Assembly: GCA_016185545.1 (NCBI GenBank)
Contig: JACPNJ010000002.1
Coordinates: 1 to 51,298 of the forward strand
Direction: 5' to 3'
DNA length: 51,298 nt
Source: Candidatus Yanofskyibacteriota bacterium
GTDB taxonomy: Bacteria > Patescibacteriota > Minisyncoccia > 2-02-FULL-40-12 > IGHO2-01-FULL-4-A
Position numbers and translations under genes: made by a program. Position 1 is the first letter of the stretch; the number at the start of each line of letters is the position of its first letter. This document shows positions 30,031-39,514 of the stretch, one piece after another. Under the pieces are notes generated by a model. It had not been told where the DNA came from. It did no database searches and was given only the letters and a program-made list of their open reading frames with translations.

Positions 30031-30110
30031 AGTTCTTACAACAAAAATGGCTTAAAATAAAGTTTTTTAGGCCAGGCTTTTTTATTTTTCAAGGTTGTTT
30101 GCAGGGGGTT

Positions 30111-30455
30111 TGTTTTTAATCCCTCAAAAATTAGCCCAAGCGGAAGCAGTGCCTTGTCCGAGCGACCTCGCAGCCAAGTAAGTCAGCGAACCGAGAAATA
30201 GGATTTGTCTAAAATTCGGGGTCGAGCCAGCAAATTATTAAATTGTAATCAATTTAATAATTTGCACTCCAAAGAGGCGAGGGGGCTATACAAAGCTTAG
30301 CCCAGCCTTACTTAGGAGTTCAACTCCTAAGTAAGGCTGGGCGGGCACCAGAATTTTAGAAACAAATCCTATTTCAAATGAGCTGATGAGCGCAGGCGAG
30401 GACTAAGCGAGGGCAAGGTACTGCTGGAGCCTAATTTTTGGTGAGATTAAAAACT
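30111..30455. repeat. Foldback spacer element with about 100-nt imperfect terminal inverted repeats, abutting the LemA gene stop codon
   Basis: Left arm gtttttaatccctcaaaaattag...gaaataggatttgtctaaaattc matches the reverse complement of the right arm gaattttagaaacaaatcctatttc...ctaatttttggtgagattaaaaac; two perfect internal hairpins. Confidence 0.65.
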
Positions 30456-31001
30456 GACCTTCACCGGTTCTTTCTCAACGGAATTACCAATCTCAAAAAA
30501 CTGTTCTTTTTTAAATCCAAACATTGAGGCGACCAGATTGGTCGGAACTTGTTCAATCTTGGTGTTGAGTGTTAGCACATTAGTATTATAAAACCTGCGC
30601 GCGGCTTGGATTTTATTTTCGGTGTCGGATAATTCATCCTGCAATTTGGCAAAGTTCTCGGAAGCTCGCAGAGTCGGATACGCCTCAGCCAAAGCAAATA
30701 AACTCTTGAGCGCGCCGGATAGCATATTTTCCGCTTGTCCATGTTCGGCCACAGAATGCGCGCCCATCGCCGCAGACCGCGCCTTGATAACTCGTTCAAA
30801 AACCTCACTCTCATGAGTGGCATAACCTTTAACCGTATTAACAAGGTTTGGAATCAGGTCATATCGCCGCTTTAACTGAACATCAATATCCGACCAGGAT
30901 TCCTTGACCCGATTGCGCGACCTCACCAGCGCATTAAAAGCCCCCGCTAGCCACAAAACAACTACAACTACGATTATTAAAATTATGTATGTAATTGACA
31001 T
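30447..31001 (-). CDS. LemA family protein
   Basis: 'NALVRSRNRVKESWSDIDVQLKRRYDLIPNLVNTVKGYATHE' and 'ARRFYNTNVLTLNTKIEQVPTNLVASMFGF'. Confidence 0.96.
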   Translation of the reverse strand: MSITYIILIIVVVVVLWLAGAFNALVRSRNRVKESWSDIDVQLKRRYDLIPNLVNTVKGYATHESEVFERVIKARSAAMGAHSVAEHGQAENMLSGALKSLFALAEAYPTLRASENFAKLQDELSDTENKIQAARRFYNTNVLTLNTKIEQVPTNLVASMFGFKKEQFFEIGNSVEKEPVKVSF

Positions 31002-31003
31002 AA

Positions 31004-31288
31004 TTAAGATTTGACAAAAACCGCATCTTCTAATTTATCAACTCGCTTTTTAACCTGCTTAATTTCTCTGTTTAGCGACACATCCAAATTTTCTACCTTA
31101 TTTACCACTTCGCAAAGCTCTGATTCTACCCGATCAATCTTATTTTCAAGGACATCAAACCTGCCGTCCATATCCTCAAATCTCTTATCTACTTGCTCAA
31201 ATCTCTTATCTACAGCATTAAAACCATTGCCTACCATTAGGGCTAATTTATCTAAAGTCATTTTGCTCTTTTTGGCGGCTTGTTTCAT
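31004..31288 (-). CDS. Small coiled-coil protein
   Basis: 94 aa; heptad-like 'DKRFEQVDKRFEDMDGRFDVLENKIDRVESEL'. Confidence 0.7.
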   Translation of the reverse strand: MKQAAKKSKMTLDKLALMVGNGFNAVDKRFEQVDKRFEDMDGRFDVLENKIDRVESELCEVVNKVENLDVSLNREIKQVKKRVDKLEDAVFVKS

Positions 31289-31370
31289 TGAGTTGAGTAT
31301 AACATACTACACAAACAAAAACAAAAGCCGAGTTTACTCGGCATTAAGTAATTATCAATATACTCATCTA

Positions 31371-31778
31371 TCAATTAAAATCAATAGTAACCGAATCAAG
31401 GGAATATTTCTTCAATAATGGACGAATGATATTATCCATATAGGCCGTATCCTTCGGAGAATACTGCGCAACGGCATCAAGCACAGCTGACAATTGGACC
31501 GACTGCTGAGGCAATAACCCATGTTTCAGGCAAAAAGAGCAAGCATATTCAATAACGAATCCGACGCATTTTTCCTCTTCTATTTCTGGATAATTATCTT
31601 CAAGTATGGTCAAAATATCATTGACCCTTTTTTCTGTTACGCTACAATCCTTCACTAAAACCCAAATGCTGTCTAAATGCTTGCAATAAGCCGCAAAGGG
31701 TTGAAACGGTTCATGGGATTTATCTACAAAAAATTTTATGATTTCCTCTCTTATTCTTTGAATTTCATCATCACCCAT
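31371..31778 (-). CDS. Hypothetical protein
   Basis: 135-aa ORF with upstream aaggagaagc and an ATG start. Confidence 0.65.
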   Translation of the reverse strand: MGDDEIQRIREEIIKFFVDKSHEPFQPFAAYCKHLDSIWVLVKDCSVTEKRVNDILTILEDNYPEIEEEKCVGFVIEYACSFCLKHGLLPQQSVQLSAVLDAVAQYSPKDTAYMDNIIRPLLKKYSLDSVTIDFN

Positions 31779-31844
31779 TGCTTCTCCTCCTTATTAAAAA
31801 ACTTGGTAATAAACCAATTATACCATTTTAACTTTATAAAAACA

Positions 31845-33953
31845 TTACTTCTTTCCTTCAATAATTAAATTGGCTACATTTTGGGGTACTTCCTCATAGT
31901 GGTCAAACTCCATATTATACGTTCCGCGGCCTTCGGACAGAGAGCGGATTGTCGTGGCATAACCAAACATTTCCGAAAGTGGAACTTTGGCATCAATCAC
32001 TTTGAGATTAAGCGGCGAACGGTCGGACATCTGTTCAATCCGGCCACGGCGGGAATTGAGATCACCGGTCGTTTCGCCCAAAAATTTATCAGGTATAATT
32101 ACCTCCACTTTCATAATCGGTTCGAGCAAAACCGGCTTGGCGCGTTTCGCGGCTTCCTGCAATGCCATAGCCGCGGCAATCTTGAAAGCGATTTCCGATG
32201 AGTCAACTTCATGATAGGTGCCATCATAAAGCGTAACTTTCAAGTCAACCAGCGGATAACCGGCAATCACGCCTTTATCCAGCGCTTCTCGCACACCTTT
32301 CTCAGCCGCCGGAATAAATTCCTGTGGAATTACACCGCTTTTAATCGCGTCAACAAATTCAAATCCGCCGCCTCGCCCCTGCGGTTCCACGCGCAGCCAA
32401 ACATGGCCGTATTGACCGCGCCCCCCGGATTGTCTGATATATTTGCCCTCGGCTTGGGCGGTTTCCCTGACTGTTTCCTTATAAGCCACTTGCGGACGGC
32501 CGACATTGGCGCCAACGTTGAATTCCCGCTTCATTCTGTCCACTATGATTTCCAGGTGTAATTCACCCATACCTGAAATTATGGTCTCCGCTGTTTCTTC
32601 ATCGGTCTTTATCCTGAATGTCGGGTCCTCGTCGGAAAGTTTTTTCAAAGCCAAGCTCATTTTTTCCTGGTCAGCTTTGGTTTTGGGCTCAATGCGCAAT
32701 GAAATAACCGGCTCTGGGAAAATAATTTTTTCAAGAATAATCGGATTATTCGGATCGCAAAGCGTATCCCCCGTCTTGGTCGCTTTCAGTCCCACCGTAG
32801 CCGCAATCCCTCCGGCATACACTTCTTTAATATCTTCACGGTCGTTGGCGCGCATGCGAAGAATCCTGCCTATTCTTTCCTGATTGCCGGTAGAACTGTT
32901 TAAAACATAAGAACCGGCATTGAGTACTCCCGAATAAACCCTGAAAAATGTCAGTTGGCCAACGAAAGGATCAGTGGCAACCTTAAAAGCCAGCGCGGCA
33001 AACGGCGCATCATCACTCGGTTCACGACTAAGCTCGTTGCCGTTTTTGGGGTCAATTCCCCTTACCGCCGATTTATCTATTGGCGATGGCAGATAATCAA
33101 CAACACCATCAAGCACGAACTGTACGCCCTTATTGCGCAGAGCCGAACCAACAAATACGGGCACCAGTTTGTTATCAATCGTGGCCTTGCGTAATATTTG
33201 CTTGAGCCGCTCAATGCTAATTTCTTTGCCCTCCAGATACTCCGCCATCGCTTCGTCATTATGCTCAACTATTTTTTCCACCAGCTCCGCTCTGGCCGCT
33301 TCCGCATGCTTGCGAAACTCCTCTGACGGAATCTCGGCTTCAACGACGCGCTCCCCAAGCTCACCCTCAAACTTAAAATATTTCATTTCAAGCAGATTAA
33401 TTACGCCCTGAAACTGGTTCTCTTCACCATCGGGAATTTGCATGCGGATGGCATTGGGCGTCAGCCGTTCAAGAATGGATATAAATGATCGCTCGAAGGA
33501 CGCACCCAAACGGTCTAATTTATTGATAAAACAAATTCTCGGCACGCCATACTCATCGGCATAACGCCAGTTGGTCTCCGATTGCGGTTCAACACCGGCC
33601 ACACCGTCAAAAACCACTACCGCGCCGTCAAGTACGCGCAACGACCGTTTAACCTCTACCGTAAAATCAATATGTCCAGGGGTGTCTATTATATTTATGC
33701 GATGCTCAGTGTCTTTGCTTTTGGTCATACCGATTGGCACCCAATAGCTAGTAACAGCTGCAGCAGTAATCGTAATCCCCCGCTCGCGTTCTTGCTCCAT
33801 CCAGTCGGTTACGGTTTCGCCTTCATGCACCTCGCCGATTTTATGGGAAACACCGGTATAAAACAAAACCCGCTCGGTAACAGTAGTTTTACCGGCGTCA
33901 ATATGGGCAATGATGCCTATATTCCTAATTTTTTCGATTGGGAAATCTGACAT
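31845..33953 (-). CDS. fusA: Translation elongation factor G
   Basis: '[25 protein letters not shown]', '[13 protein letters not shown]', full-length 702 aa. Confidence 0.98.
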   Translation of the reverse strand: MSDFPIEKIRNIGIIAHIDAGKTTVTERVLFYTGVSHKIGEVHEGETVTDWMEQERERGITITAAAVTSYWVPIGMTKSKDTEHRINIIDTPGHIDFTVEVKRSLRVLDGAVVVFDGVAGVEPQSETNWRYADEYGVPRICFINKLDRLGASFERSFISILERLTPNAIRMQIPDGEENQFQGVINLLEMKYFKFEGELGERVVEAEIPSEEFRKHAEAARAELVEKIVEHNDEAMAEYLEGKEISIERLKQILRKATIDNKLVPVFVGSALRNKGVQFVLDGVVDYLPSPIDKSAVRGIDPKNGNELSREPSDDAPFAALAFKVATDPFVGQLTFFRVYSGVLNAGSYVLNSSTGNQERIGRILRMRANDREDIKEVYAGGIAATVGLKATKTGDTLCDPNNPIILEKIIFPEPVISLRIEPKTKADQEKMSLALKKLSDEDPTFRIKTDEETAETIISGMGELHLEIIVDRMKREFNVGANVGRPQVAYKETVRETAQAEGKYIRQSGGRGQYGHVWLRVEPQGRGGGFEFVDAIKSGVIPQEFIPAAEKGVREALDKGVIAGYPLVDLKVTLYDGTYHEVDSSEIAFKIAAAMALQEAAKRAKPVLLEPIMKVEVIIPDKFLGETTGDLNSRRGRIEQMSDRSPLNLKVIDAKVPLSEMFGYATTIRSLSEGRGTYNMEFDHYEEVPQNVANLIIEGKK

Positions 33954-34073
33954 TATAAAAAAATAACGCTGGAACAGTTTGCTCTAGCGCCAGCTGATAT
34001 AAAATTTAGTATAGCAAAATTTTAAATCCAGTCAAATTAAATTATTTGCAAAAGGGAGCTGAATTTGGTATAT

Positions 34074-34253
34074 TATAACTTACGCGTTTGGCCAAGTTCT
34101 AGGCGAGCACGAGGAGCGAACCGAGGCGTAGTAAAACTACGCCGAGGAAGCACTGGAGTGCTCAACAAAGAAATTGGGCAACCCCTGCGGCTTTGAAGCC
34201 GCGCAAAGCCCAAAAGACATTCGGGCTTCGCGGCGAAAAGCGCGTAAGTTATA
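34074..34253. repeat. Multi-branched foldback spacer element directly upstream of rpsT
   Basis: Arms tataacttacgcg (34074-34086) / cgcgtaagttata (34241-34253) enclose hairpins ggcgtagtaaaactacgcc, gcactggagtgc and gcggctttgaagccgc. Confidence 0.6.
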
Positions 34254-34254
34254 A

Positions 34255-34527
34255 ATGCCTATTACTAAATCGGCCAAGAAAGCCCTAAAACAATCAAAAA
34301 GGCGGCAAAAGCAAAACATCAGGCGGAAAATAAAGTTCCGCTCTTTGGTTAAGGAATTCCGTAAGGCCGTCAAGGCCAAGAATTTTGATAAAGCCGAAAA
34401 AATGATCCCGAGTGTTTATAAGGCTTTGGATAAAGCGGCCAAAGGCAAGGCAATCAAGAAAAATACCGCCGACCGAACTAAATCACGGCTTACCCACGCA
34501 TTGAATAAAAACAACAAGACAAATTAA
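34255..34527 (+). CDS. rpsT: 30S ribosomal protein S20
   Basis: 'MPITKSAKKALKQSKRRQKQNIRRK...KAAKGKAIKKNTADRTKSRLTHALNK'. Confidence 0.95.
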   Translation: MPITKSAKKALKQSKRRQKQNIRRKIKFRSLVKEFRKAVKAKNFDKAEKMIPSVYKALDKAAKGKAIKKNTADRTKSRLTHALNKNNKTN

Positions 34528-34562
34528 AAAATACTCCCGCTGTTAGGCGGGTATATTTTTTA
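34526..34562. terminator. Bidirectional terminator between rpsT and ftsW
   Basis: aaaaaata ctcccgc tgtta ggcggg tatatttttt, between convergent genes. Confidence 0.7.
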
Positions 34563-34567
34563 GGATT

Positions 34568-35665
34568 TTAGGACGAATGTTTGGAAATATTTACCACAAT
34601 GCCAAGCCCGGCTAAAATTGACACCAGCGACGAACTGCCAAAACTTATAAACGGCAATGGCAGTCCGGTCAGCGGAATCAAACCGGAAATGGCAAAAATA
34701 TTGATAAGCGCCTGTCCGCAGATCCAAACAATAATACCCAAAACCAATATACCCCCGAATTGGTTGGCGGCAGATTTGGCGATATTTATCATTGCCAGAG
34801 ACAAAACTAAAAATAATACCAAAAGGAATATGCCGCCTACCAAACCAAGCTCCTCAACAACTATGGCGAAAATTGAATCGCCAACCGGCTCAGGAAGGAA
34901 GTTATTAATTTTCTGACGGCTCTGGCCAAATCCCAAACCGAAAATCCCGCCAGAGCCAATACCCATAAGCGCCTGATTGATATGATATGAAGTATCACGC
35001 TGGTCTGATGATGGATTAAGAAATGCTTTGAGTCGGTCAAATCTGTACGGCTCAACAACCGACAACGCGCCAAGCATGATGCCAACAATCAAAAACAAAA
35101 CGACAAAATGAGTGAATTTAGCACCGGCGAAAAAATACATTGAAATTGCTATCAAAGTAACTAAAATCAGGGTGCCCATATCCGGCTGGGATATCAATAA
35201 CAAGCCGATAAAACCTAGCACCAGTAAAAACGGCACCAGTGATTGCGGACTACCGCCGATCTGCCTGTCACGCCTTGAAAACCAAGCGGCAAGATAAATA
35301 ATCAGGGTAAGTTTCAAAAGTTCTGACGGCTGAAAAGTAAAAAACCCAAAATTCAACCAGCGGTTAGCCCCCCTTAGACCGTAGCCAACACCCGGCACAA
35401 AAACCAAAACCATAAGCCCGACCGCCACTATCAAAAGCGGAAGGGCAATTTTTTTCCAGAATTTGTAATTTATCTTAGAAAAAAGAAAAAAGAGAGCCAG
35501 GCCGGGCAAAACACCGTAAAGAAGCTGGTGCGTAAAATAGTAAGAAGCCGAACCAAAACGTTTTTGGCCTTCAACCACACCAGCCGATGACAGCATGACC
35601 AAACCGAAAACAATGAGGATAAAAATTAAGATGGTCAGGGTTTTGCCGGACTTAGAAATCTGCAT
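34568..35665 (-). CDS. ftsW: SEDS family peptidoglycan polymerase / cell division protein FtsW
   Basis: 'GANRWLNFGFFTFQPSELLKL', 'EPVGDSIFAIVVEELGLVGG', 'GLIPLTGLPLPFISFGSSSL'. Confidence 0.95.
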   Translation of the reverse strand: MQISKSGKTLTILIFILIVFGLVMLSSAGVVEGQKRFGSASYYFTHQLLYGVLPGLALFFLFSKINYKFWKKIALPLLIVAVGLMVLVFVPGVGYGLRGANRWLNFGFFTFQPSELLKLTLIIYLAAWFSRRDRQIGGSPQSLVPFLLVLGFIGLLLISQPDMGTLILVTLIAISMYFFAGAKFTHFVVLFLIVGIMLGALSVVEPYRFDRLKAFLNPSSDQRDTSYHINQALMGIGSGGIFGLGFGQSRQKINNFLPEPVGDSIFAIVVEELGLVGGIFLLVLFLVLSLAMINIAKSAANQFGGILVLGIIVWICGQALINIFAISGLIPLTGLPLPFISFGSSSLVSILAGLGIVVNISKHSS

Positions 35666-35680
35666 TGTGGTAATGGCCGA

Positions 35681-35906
35681 CCTCTTAAAATTACAAACTT
35701 AACCAGCAAAAAAAACTCATTGACCGGCTACACGCGCGTGTTTTGCTGGCCCTTCGGGACAGGCGCAAAACGCGCGCGCCTCCGCCGGTAAACCCGCCCC
35801 AGCTCTTTACTGGTAAAGAGCTGGGCTAGAACTCTATCTTAGCAATAATCTTTGTGATAAAAATCGCTGATTGCTATCAGCTCCCGTGTTTGTAATTTTA
35901 AGGTGG
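35681..35906. repeat. Foldback spacer element with TIR cctcttaaaattacaaac / gtttgtaattttaaggtgg
   Basis: Terminal arms plus inner hairpins cgcgcgtgttttgc/gcaaaacgcgcg, cccagctctttac tg gtaaagagctggg, tagcaat/attgcta. Confidence 0.6.
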
Positions 35907-36374
35907 CAAAGGGGTAACTTCCACAAAATAATTATAAATAGTAAAGCCCATGAAAAAACCGGTTCTGCCAACAATTTCTAGTATTATGTAGCGAGCTTCG
36001 TTAATGTGCAACAACAAAAATGTGGCATCAAAAAACAAGAAAAACAGACACCAAATCCTGAACCAAAAATTTTCTTTCTCTACCCTAATAACTTCCGATG
36101 AAAACAGATTCTCTTCTGCTTTGTTGCATAAGTAAATCTTTCTTAAAAAGATTACACCAAAAAAGAAAAGAAAGAAGATATCAAGCACAGGAAAAATTGT
36201 TTTGATTGTTAAAAATGGTATGAAATAATTTAAGGCCCTCATAAATAATTCTAACAGGGCCATGAAAATCCCGATTTTGGCAAAGAAATAGCATGTCAGC
36301 CCGGTCAGTTTTTGGAACCAATGGCTGAATTTAGTAATTTTTTCAATGATCTTTCTGTCAAGCGCTTCCAGCAT
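35898..36374 (-). CDS. Hypothetical membrane protein
   Basis: 158 aa with about 4 hydrophobic helices. Confidence 0.7.
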   Translation of the reverse strand: MLEALDRKIIEKITKFSHWFQKLTGLTCYFFAKIGIFMALLELFMRALNYFIPFLTIKTIFPVLDIFFLFFFGVIFLRKIYLCNKAEENLFSSEVIRVEKENFWFRIWCLFFLFFDATFLLLHINEARYIILEIVGRTGFFMGFTIYNYFVEVTPLPP

Positions 36375-36440
36375 TTTATACTCCTACTAGGTTCGTGTTA
36401 TAAAAATTATCTTAACATTTTATAAAGTTGATGTCAAATT

Positions 36441-37526
36441 TCAAAGTAGCGGCGGAATCTTGGAGTCAACCAAGAAAATTATTAACCCTATAATGGCACC
36501 GATCGCCGAAATCATCCAGAAGCGCATTGTAACTTGAGTTTCGGGCCAACCGCGGGCTTCAAAATGGTGGTGGATGGGAGTTGAAAGAAATATTTTTTTG
36601 CTACGAATTTTTTTAGAAACAATTTGGATAATCACCGAGCCGGATTCAATTATAAATATTACCCCGATTGGTATTAAAAGAAGTGGCGTATTTGTAAGCA
36701 TTGCTATTATACCCAACACCACGCCCAGAGACATAGACCCGGTATCACCCATAAAAAATTTGGCCGGGAAAATGTTGTGCCATAAAAACGCGACCAGCGA
36801 ACCCATAATCGCCGCGATAAAAACCACCAGATCCATCCTGCCCTGGTCAAAAGCAATCGCGCCATAAGCGGCAAATATCGTCAAAAATACGCCCGCCGCC
36901 AAACCATCCAAACCGTCGGTTTCATTAGCGGAAAATGAAGTAGCGACAATTATAAAAATAAAAAACGGAATATACCACCAGCCGATAGTAAAATCGCCTA
37001 AAAACGGAATATTTAGTGAATTAAAACCAAGCTTATAGAAAAACCACCAAGCGCCGCCGCCAGCCACAACCGCGTAAAGCAATAAGCGGTACTTCATTCT
37101 TAATCCGCCGCCCTTGGGACCGATACGCATGATCCCCAGTAAATCATCGGCTAATCCGACCAGCGCCGCGACAACTAAAGCGCCTAGCGGCAGCAATGTC
37201 TGCCCGCGGGAAAAAAAGTTAACTCGCGACCAAAATCCGTCAATGGATTTTGAAAGATACCAAAAAACCAAAGTTATGATAGTTACCGTCAGCCAAATCA
37301 AAATCCCACCCATAGTCGGAGTGCCTTCTTTTGCTTTATGCAATCTGTTAAAAATCGGGGCACCTTCAGTCCGCAACTGCTTGCCTAACTTATACTTATA
37401 CAAAACCTTCATCCAAATCGGCGTCAGCGCTAACGTGACGAAAAACGCCAATGTCGCCACGGTAAATATGCGGACTACATTGAAAATTGTGAAAACATTA
37501 TCAATCACAAGAAATTTAAAATGCAA
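36441..37526 (-). CDS. mraY: Phospho-N-acetylmuramoyl-pentapeptide transferase
   Basis: 'EGTPTMGGILIW', 'ANETDGLDGLAAG', 'FMGDTGSMSLG', 'STPIHHHFEARGWPETQVTMRFW'. Confidence 0.97.
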   Translation of the reverse strand: MHFKFLVIDNVFTIFNVVRIFTVATLAFFVTLALTPIWMKVLYKYKLGKQLRTEGAPIFNRLHKAKEGTPTMGGILIWLTVTIITLVFWYLSKSIDGFWSRVNFFSRGQTLLPLGALVVAALVGLADDLLGIMRIGPKGGGLRMKYRLLLYAVVAGGGAWWFFYKLGFNSLNIPFLGDFTIGWWYIPFFIFIIVATSFSANETDGLDGLAAGVFLTIFAAYGAIAFDQGRMDLVVFIAAIMGSLVAFLWHNIFPAKFFMGDTGSMSLGVVLGIIAMLTNTPLLLIPIGVIFIIESGSVIIQIVSKKIRSKKIFLSTPIHHHFEARGWPETQVTMRFWMISAIGAIIGLIIFLVDSKIPPLL

Positions 37527-37591
37527 ATCTCAAAATTAAAAATGACAATTTAAAATTTAAAAAAATGCATTTTGCATTGTTCACTTTCAAT

Positions 37592-38530
37592 TTACTCCCA
37601 TTGATACGCTTCTCTTACCCACTCTATCAGCTTTTTAGTTTCCCTGAAACGATCTGCCGAGCCGAGTATCACGCTTATCACATAATCATTGTCACCGCTT
37701 ATATTAACACCCAGCACCATGGTTCCCAATGCGCCGTCGGTATATCCGGTTTTTCCGATTTTTATACCAGGAATCTGATCAAGAAGCTGGTTGGTATTAA
37801 TCAAATGATGTTTTATTCTCCCGTCCAGCGAACTTACATCTGTTGTCGTCTTTTTTAGCGTTTGCAAAATCAATTCGTAATTTTCCGCGTAACGAACTAA
37901 CTTTACCAAATCAGCCGCGGTCGAAAAAGCATCATGATCGTCCAATCCGGCAGGATCGATAAATTTTGTATTGTACATTCCGAGTATTTTTGCTTTCTCA
38001 TTCATCTTTTCCACTAAATTCAGCCCCCTCTTCTGCGCTTCTGCGGCAAGGGTTAATGCCGCATCATTAGATGATTTTACCAGCAAAATTTCCAATAAAT
38101 CAACAACCTGCAGCTGTTCGCCCTTATAAAGGTCGGCGCCGTTATTGTCCACATTGATGGTTTCTGCCGGTACGGTAAAAACCCATTCTAAATCCAAATT
38201 TTCAAGCACAACCACGGCTGTCATAAGTTTGGTAATAGAGGCAATCGGTAAACGTTTATTTATATTTTTTGCAAAAAGAAAACGGCCTGACCCGACATCA
38301 AACAATGCGGCGGCTTTAGCGTCTATTTCCGGTTCGGGCACATTGAAATCACGGATAGGACTATAATTGGTGTCCGTTACCGGTAATAAAAATGCCCGCC
38401 CGCCACCACTTAGAGGCTGAGCCTCTAAGTTGGCATTTGGGACATCTATCGGATAACCGAAAATAAAAAAAACCGCGCCGCTTATCATTACGCCCAAAAC
38501 AATTGTGATTAAAATTACGTTTAGCCGCAT
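37592..38530 (-). CDS. Serine-type D-Ala-D-Ala carboxypeptidase (DacA/PBP5-like)
   Basis: 'PIASITKLMTAVV' (SxxK), 'SSNDAALTLA' (SxN), 'KTGYTDGA' (KTG). Confidence 0.95.
   Translation of the reverse strand: MRLNVILITIVLGVMISGAVFFIFGYPIDVPNANLEAQPLSGGGRAFLLPVTDTNYSPIRDFNVPEPEIDAKAAALFDVGSGRFLFAKNINKRLPIASITKLMTAVVVLENLDLEWVFTVPAETINVDNNGADLYKGEQLQVVDLLEILLVKSSNDAALTLAAEAQKRGLNLVEKMNEKAKILGMYNTKFIDPAGLDDHDAFSTAADLVKLVRYAENYELILQTLKKTTTDVSSLDGRIKHHLINTNQLLDQIPGIKIGKTGYTDGALGTMVLGVNISGDNDYVISVILGSADRFRETKKLIEWVREAYQWE
38408..38430. repeat. 23-nt palindromic repeat inside the carboxypeptidase ORF
   Basis: acttagaggct g agcctctaagt, perfect 11-bp stem; encodes NLEAQPLS with the flanking bases. Confidence 0.7.
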
Positions 38531-38537
38531 TTAGCTC

Positions 38538-38700
38538 GGGCTTGACGGGCAATACCTCCTATCACCATTTGAATTCCCAGCGAGAATTCTGCATTCCGTC
38601 AAAAGCGTGGATTTTACTCGCAGTGTTTTACTATTATACTGCTCGCAAACCGTGCAATCCACTCTTTTGACGGTGCTATGAGGCATTGCCTGTCAAGCCC
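38538..38700 (-). repeat. Covarying foldback element family C, copy 1
   Basis: Reverse complement gggcttgacaggcaatgcctcatagcaccgtcaaaagagtggattgcacggtttgcgagcagtataat...ggtgataggaggtattgcccgtcaagccc; aligns to copies 2 and 3. Confidence 0.85.
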
Positions 38701-39288
38701 TCATGATAACCCGCCAGTCATTTCCAAAACTGCGTTTAATGCGCTAGGCAACTCAGTTACGCCGTCGCTACCGCTAAAATGACCTTTGTCGTGCTCAATT
38801 ATGATTTTAGTGTTCAGCCTCTCTTCGAATAACTTTTTATTTTCTTCAAAGGGCACAACCGGATCATTATCACCAAAAATTGCTACGAAATTATTTGTTA
38901 AGCCCTTTATTAAATTAAAATTGATCGGGGTTTCAATCCAAGGTCTGCCAATTATTTTTTCTTCTTCTGTTTCTAAATCGCCCAGAACAAACCAGCCAGA
39001 TACAAAAACCGTACCGCCAACTTTTTTATCTACGGGTAAACTTTCCAAATATCGCAAAATGGTCTGACAACCGATACTGTGGCCAACAAAAAAAGTATTT
39101 TCATTAACATCACCGACAATTTTGGAAAGATGCGAAACCCACACCTCAATTTTTGGCACAGCAGGTTCTGGCATAGCCGGAACTTGCACCTCAAAACCGC
39201 GTGATTCTAATTCTTTTTTCAACCACGGAAACCAGCCCTCTTCGGGGTAACCGTCCCAACCGTGAATTATAAAAACCCCTTTTTTCAT
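38701..39288 (-). CDS. RBBP9/YdeN-type alpha/beta serine hydrolase
   Basis: 'FIIHGWDGYPEEGWFPWLKKELESRGFEV', nucleophile 'FVGHSIGCQTILRYL', 'FGDNDPVVPFEENK'. Confidence 0.92.
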   Translation of the reverse strand: MKKGVFIIHGWDGYPEEGWFPWLKKELESRGFEVQVPAMPEPAVPKIEVWVSHLSKIVGDVNENTFFVGHSIGCQTILRYLESLPVDKKVGGTVFVSGWFVLGDLETEEEKIIGRPWIETPINFNLIKGLTNNFVAIFGDNDPVVPFEENKKLFEERLNTKIIIEHDKGHFSGSDGVTELPSALNAVLEMTGGLS

Positions 39289-39310
39289 CTTAGACTTAAG
39301 AGAGAGAACC

Positions 39311-39505
39311 CCGTCAAAAATTATTTAAAGCGAGCCATTATGCCTTATAGCACCGTTGAAAGAGTGGATTGCACGGTCGCCGAGCAGTATAATGTTTGGG
39401 CGGTAGCCCACTGCGAGGCGAATCCACGCTTTCAACGGAGCGACGCAACCTCGCTGGGGTTGCTAGCGGTGATAGAAGGCATGATGGCGAGCTAATTTTT
39501 GACGG
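39311..39505 (+). repeat. Covarying foldback element family C, copy 2
   Basis: ccgtcaaaaatta...atgccttatagcaccgttgaaagagtggattgcacggtcgccgagcagtataat...ggtgatagaaggcatgatggcgagctaatttttgacgg. Confidence 0.85.
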
Positions 39506-39514
39506 TGGCGAGTG

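Noticed and set aside
29650-30440. RNase P RNA, tmRNA or SRP RNA in the large pyrG-LemA spacer
   Set aside because: I could not find the conserved core motifs of those RNAs; the sequence is better described as nested inverted repeats.
34137-34379. ORF 34137-34379 (-) overlapping rpsT
   Set aside because: Antisense to rpsT and the foldback element; no recognisable domain.
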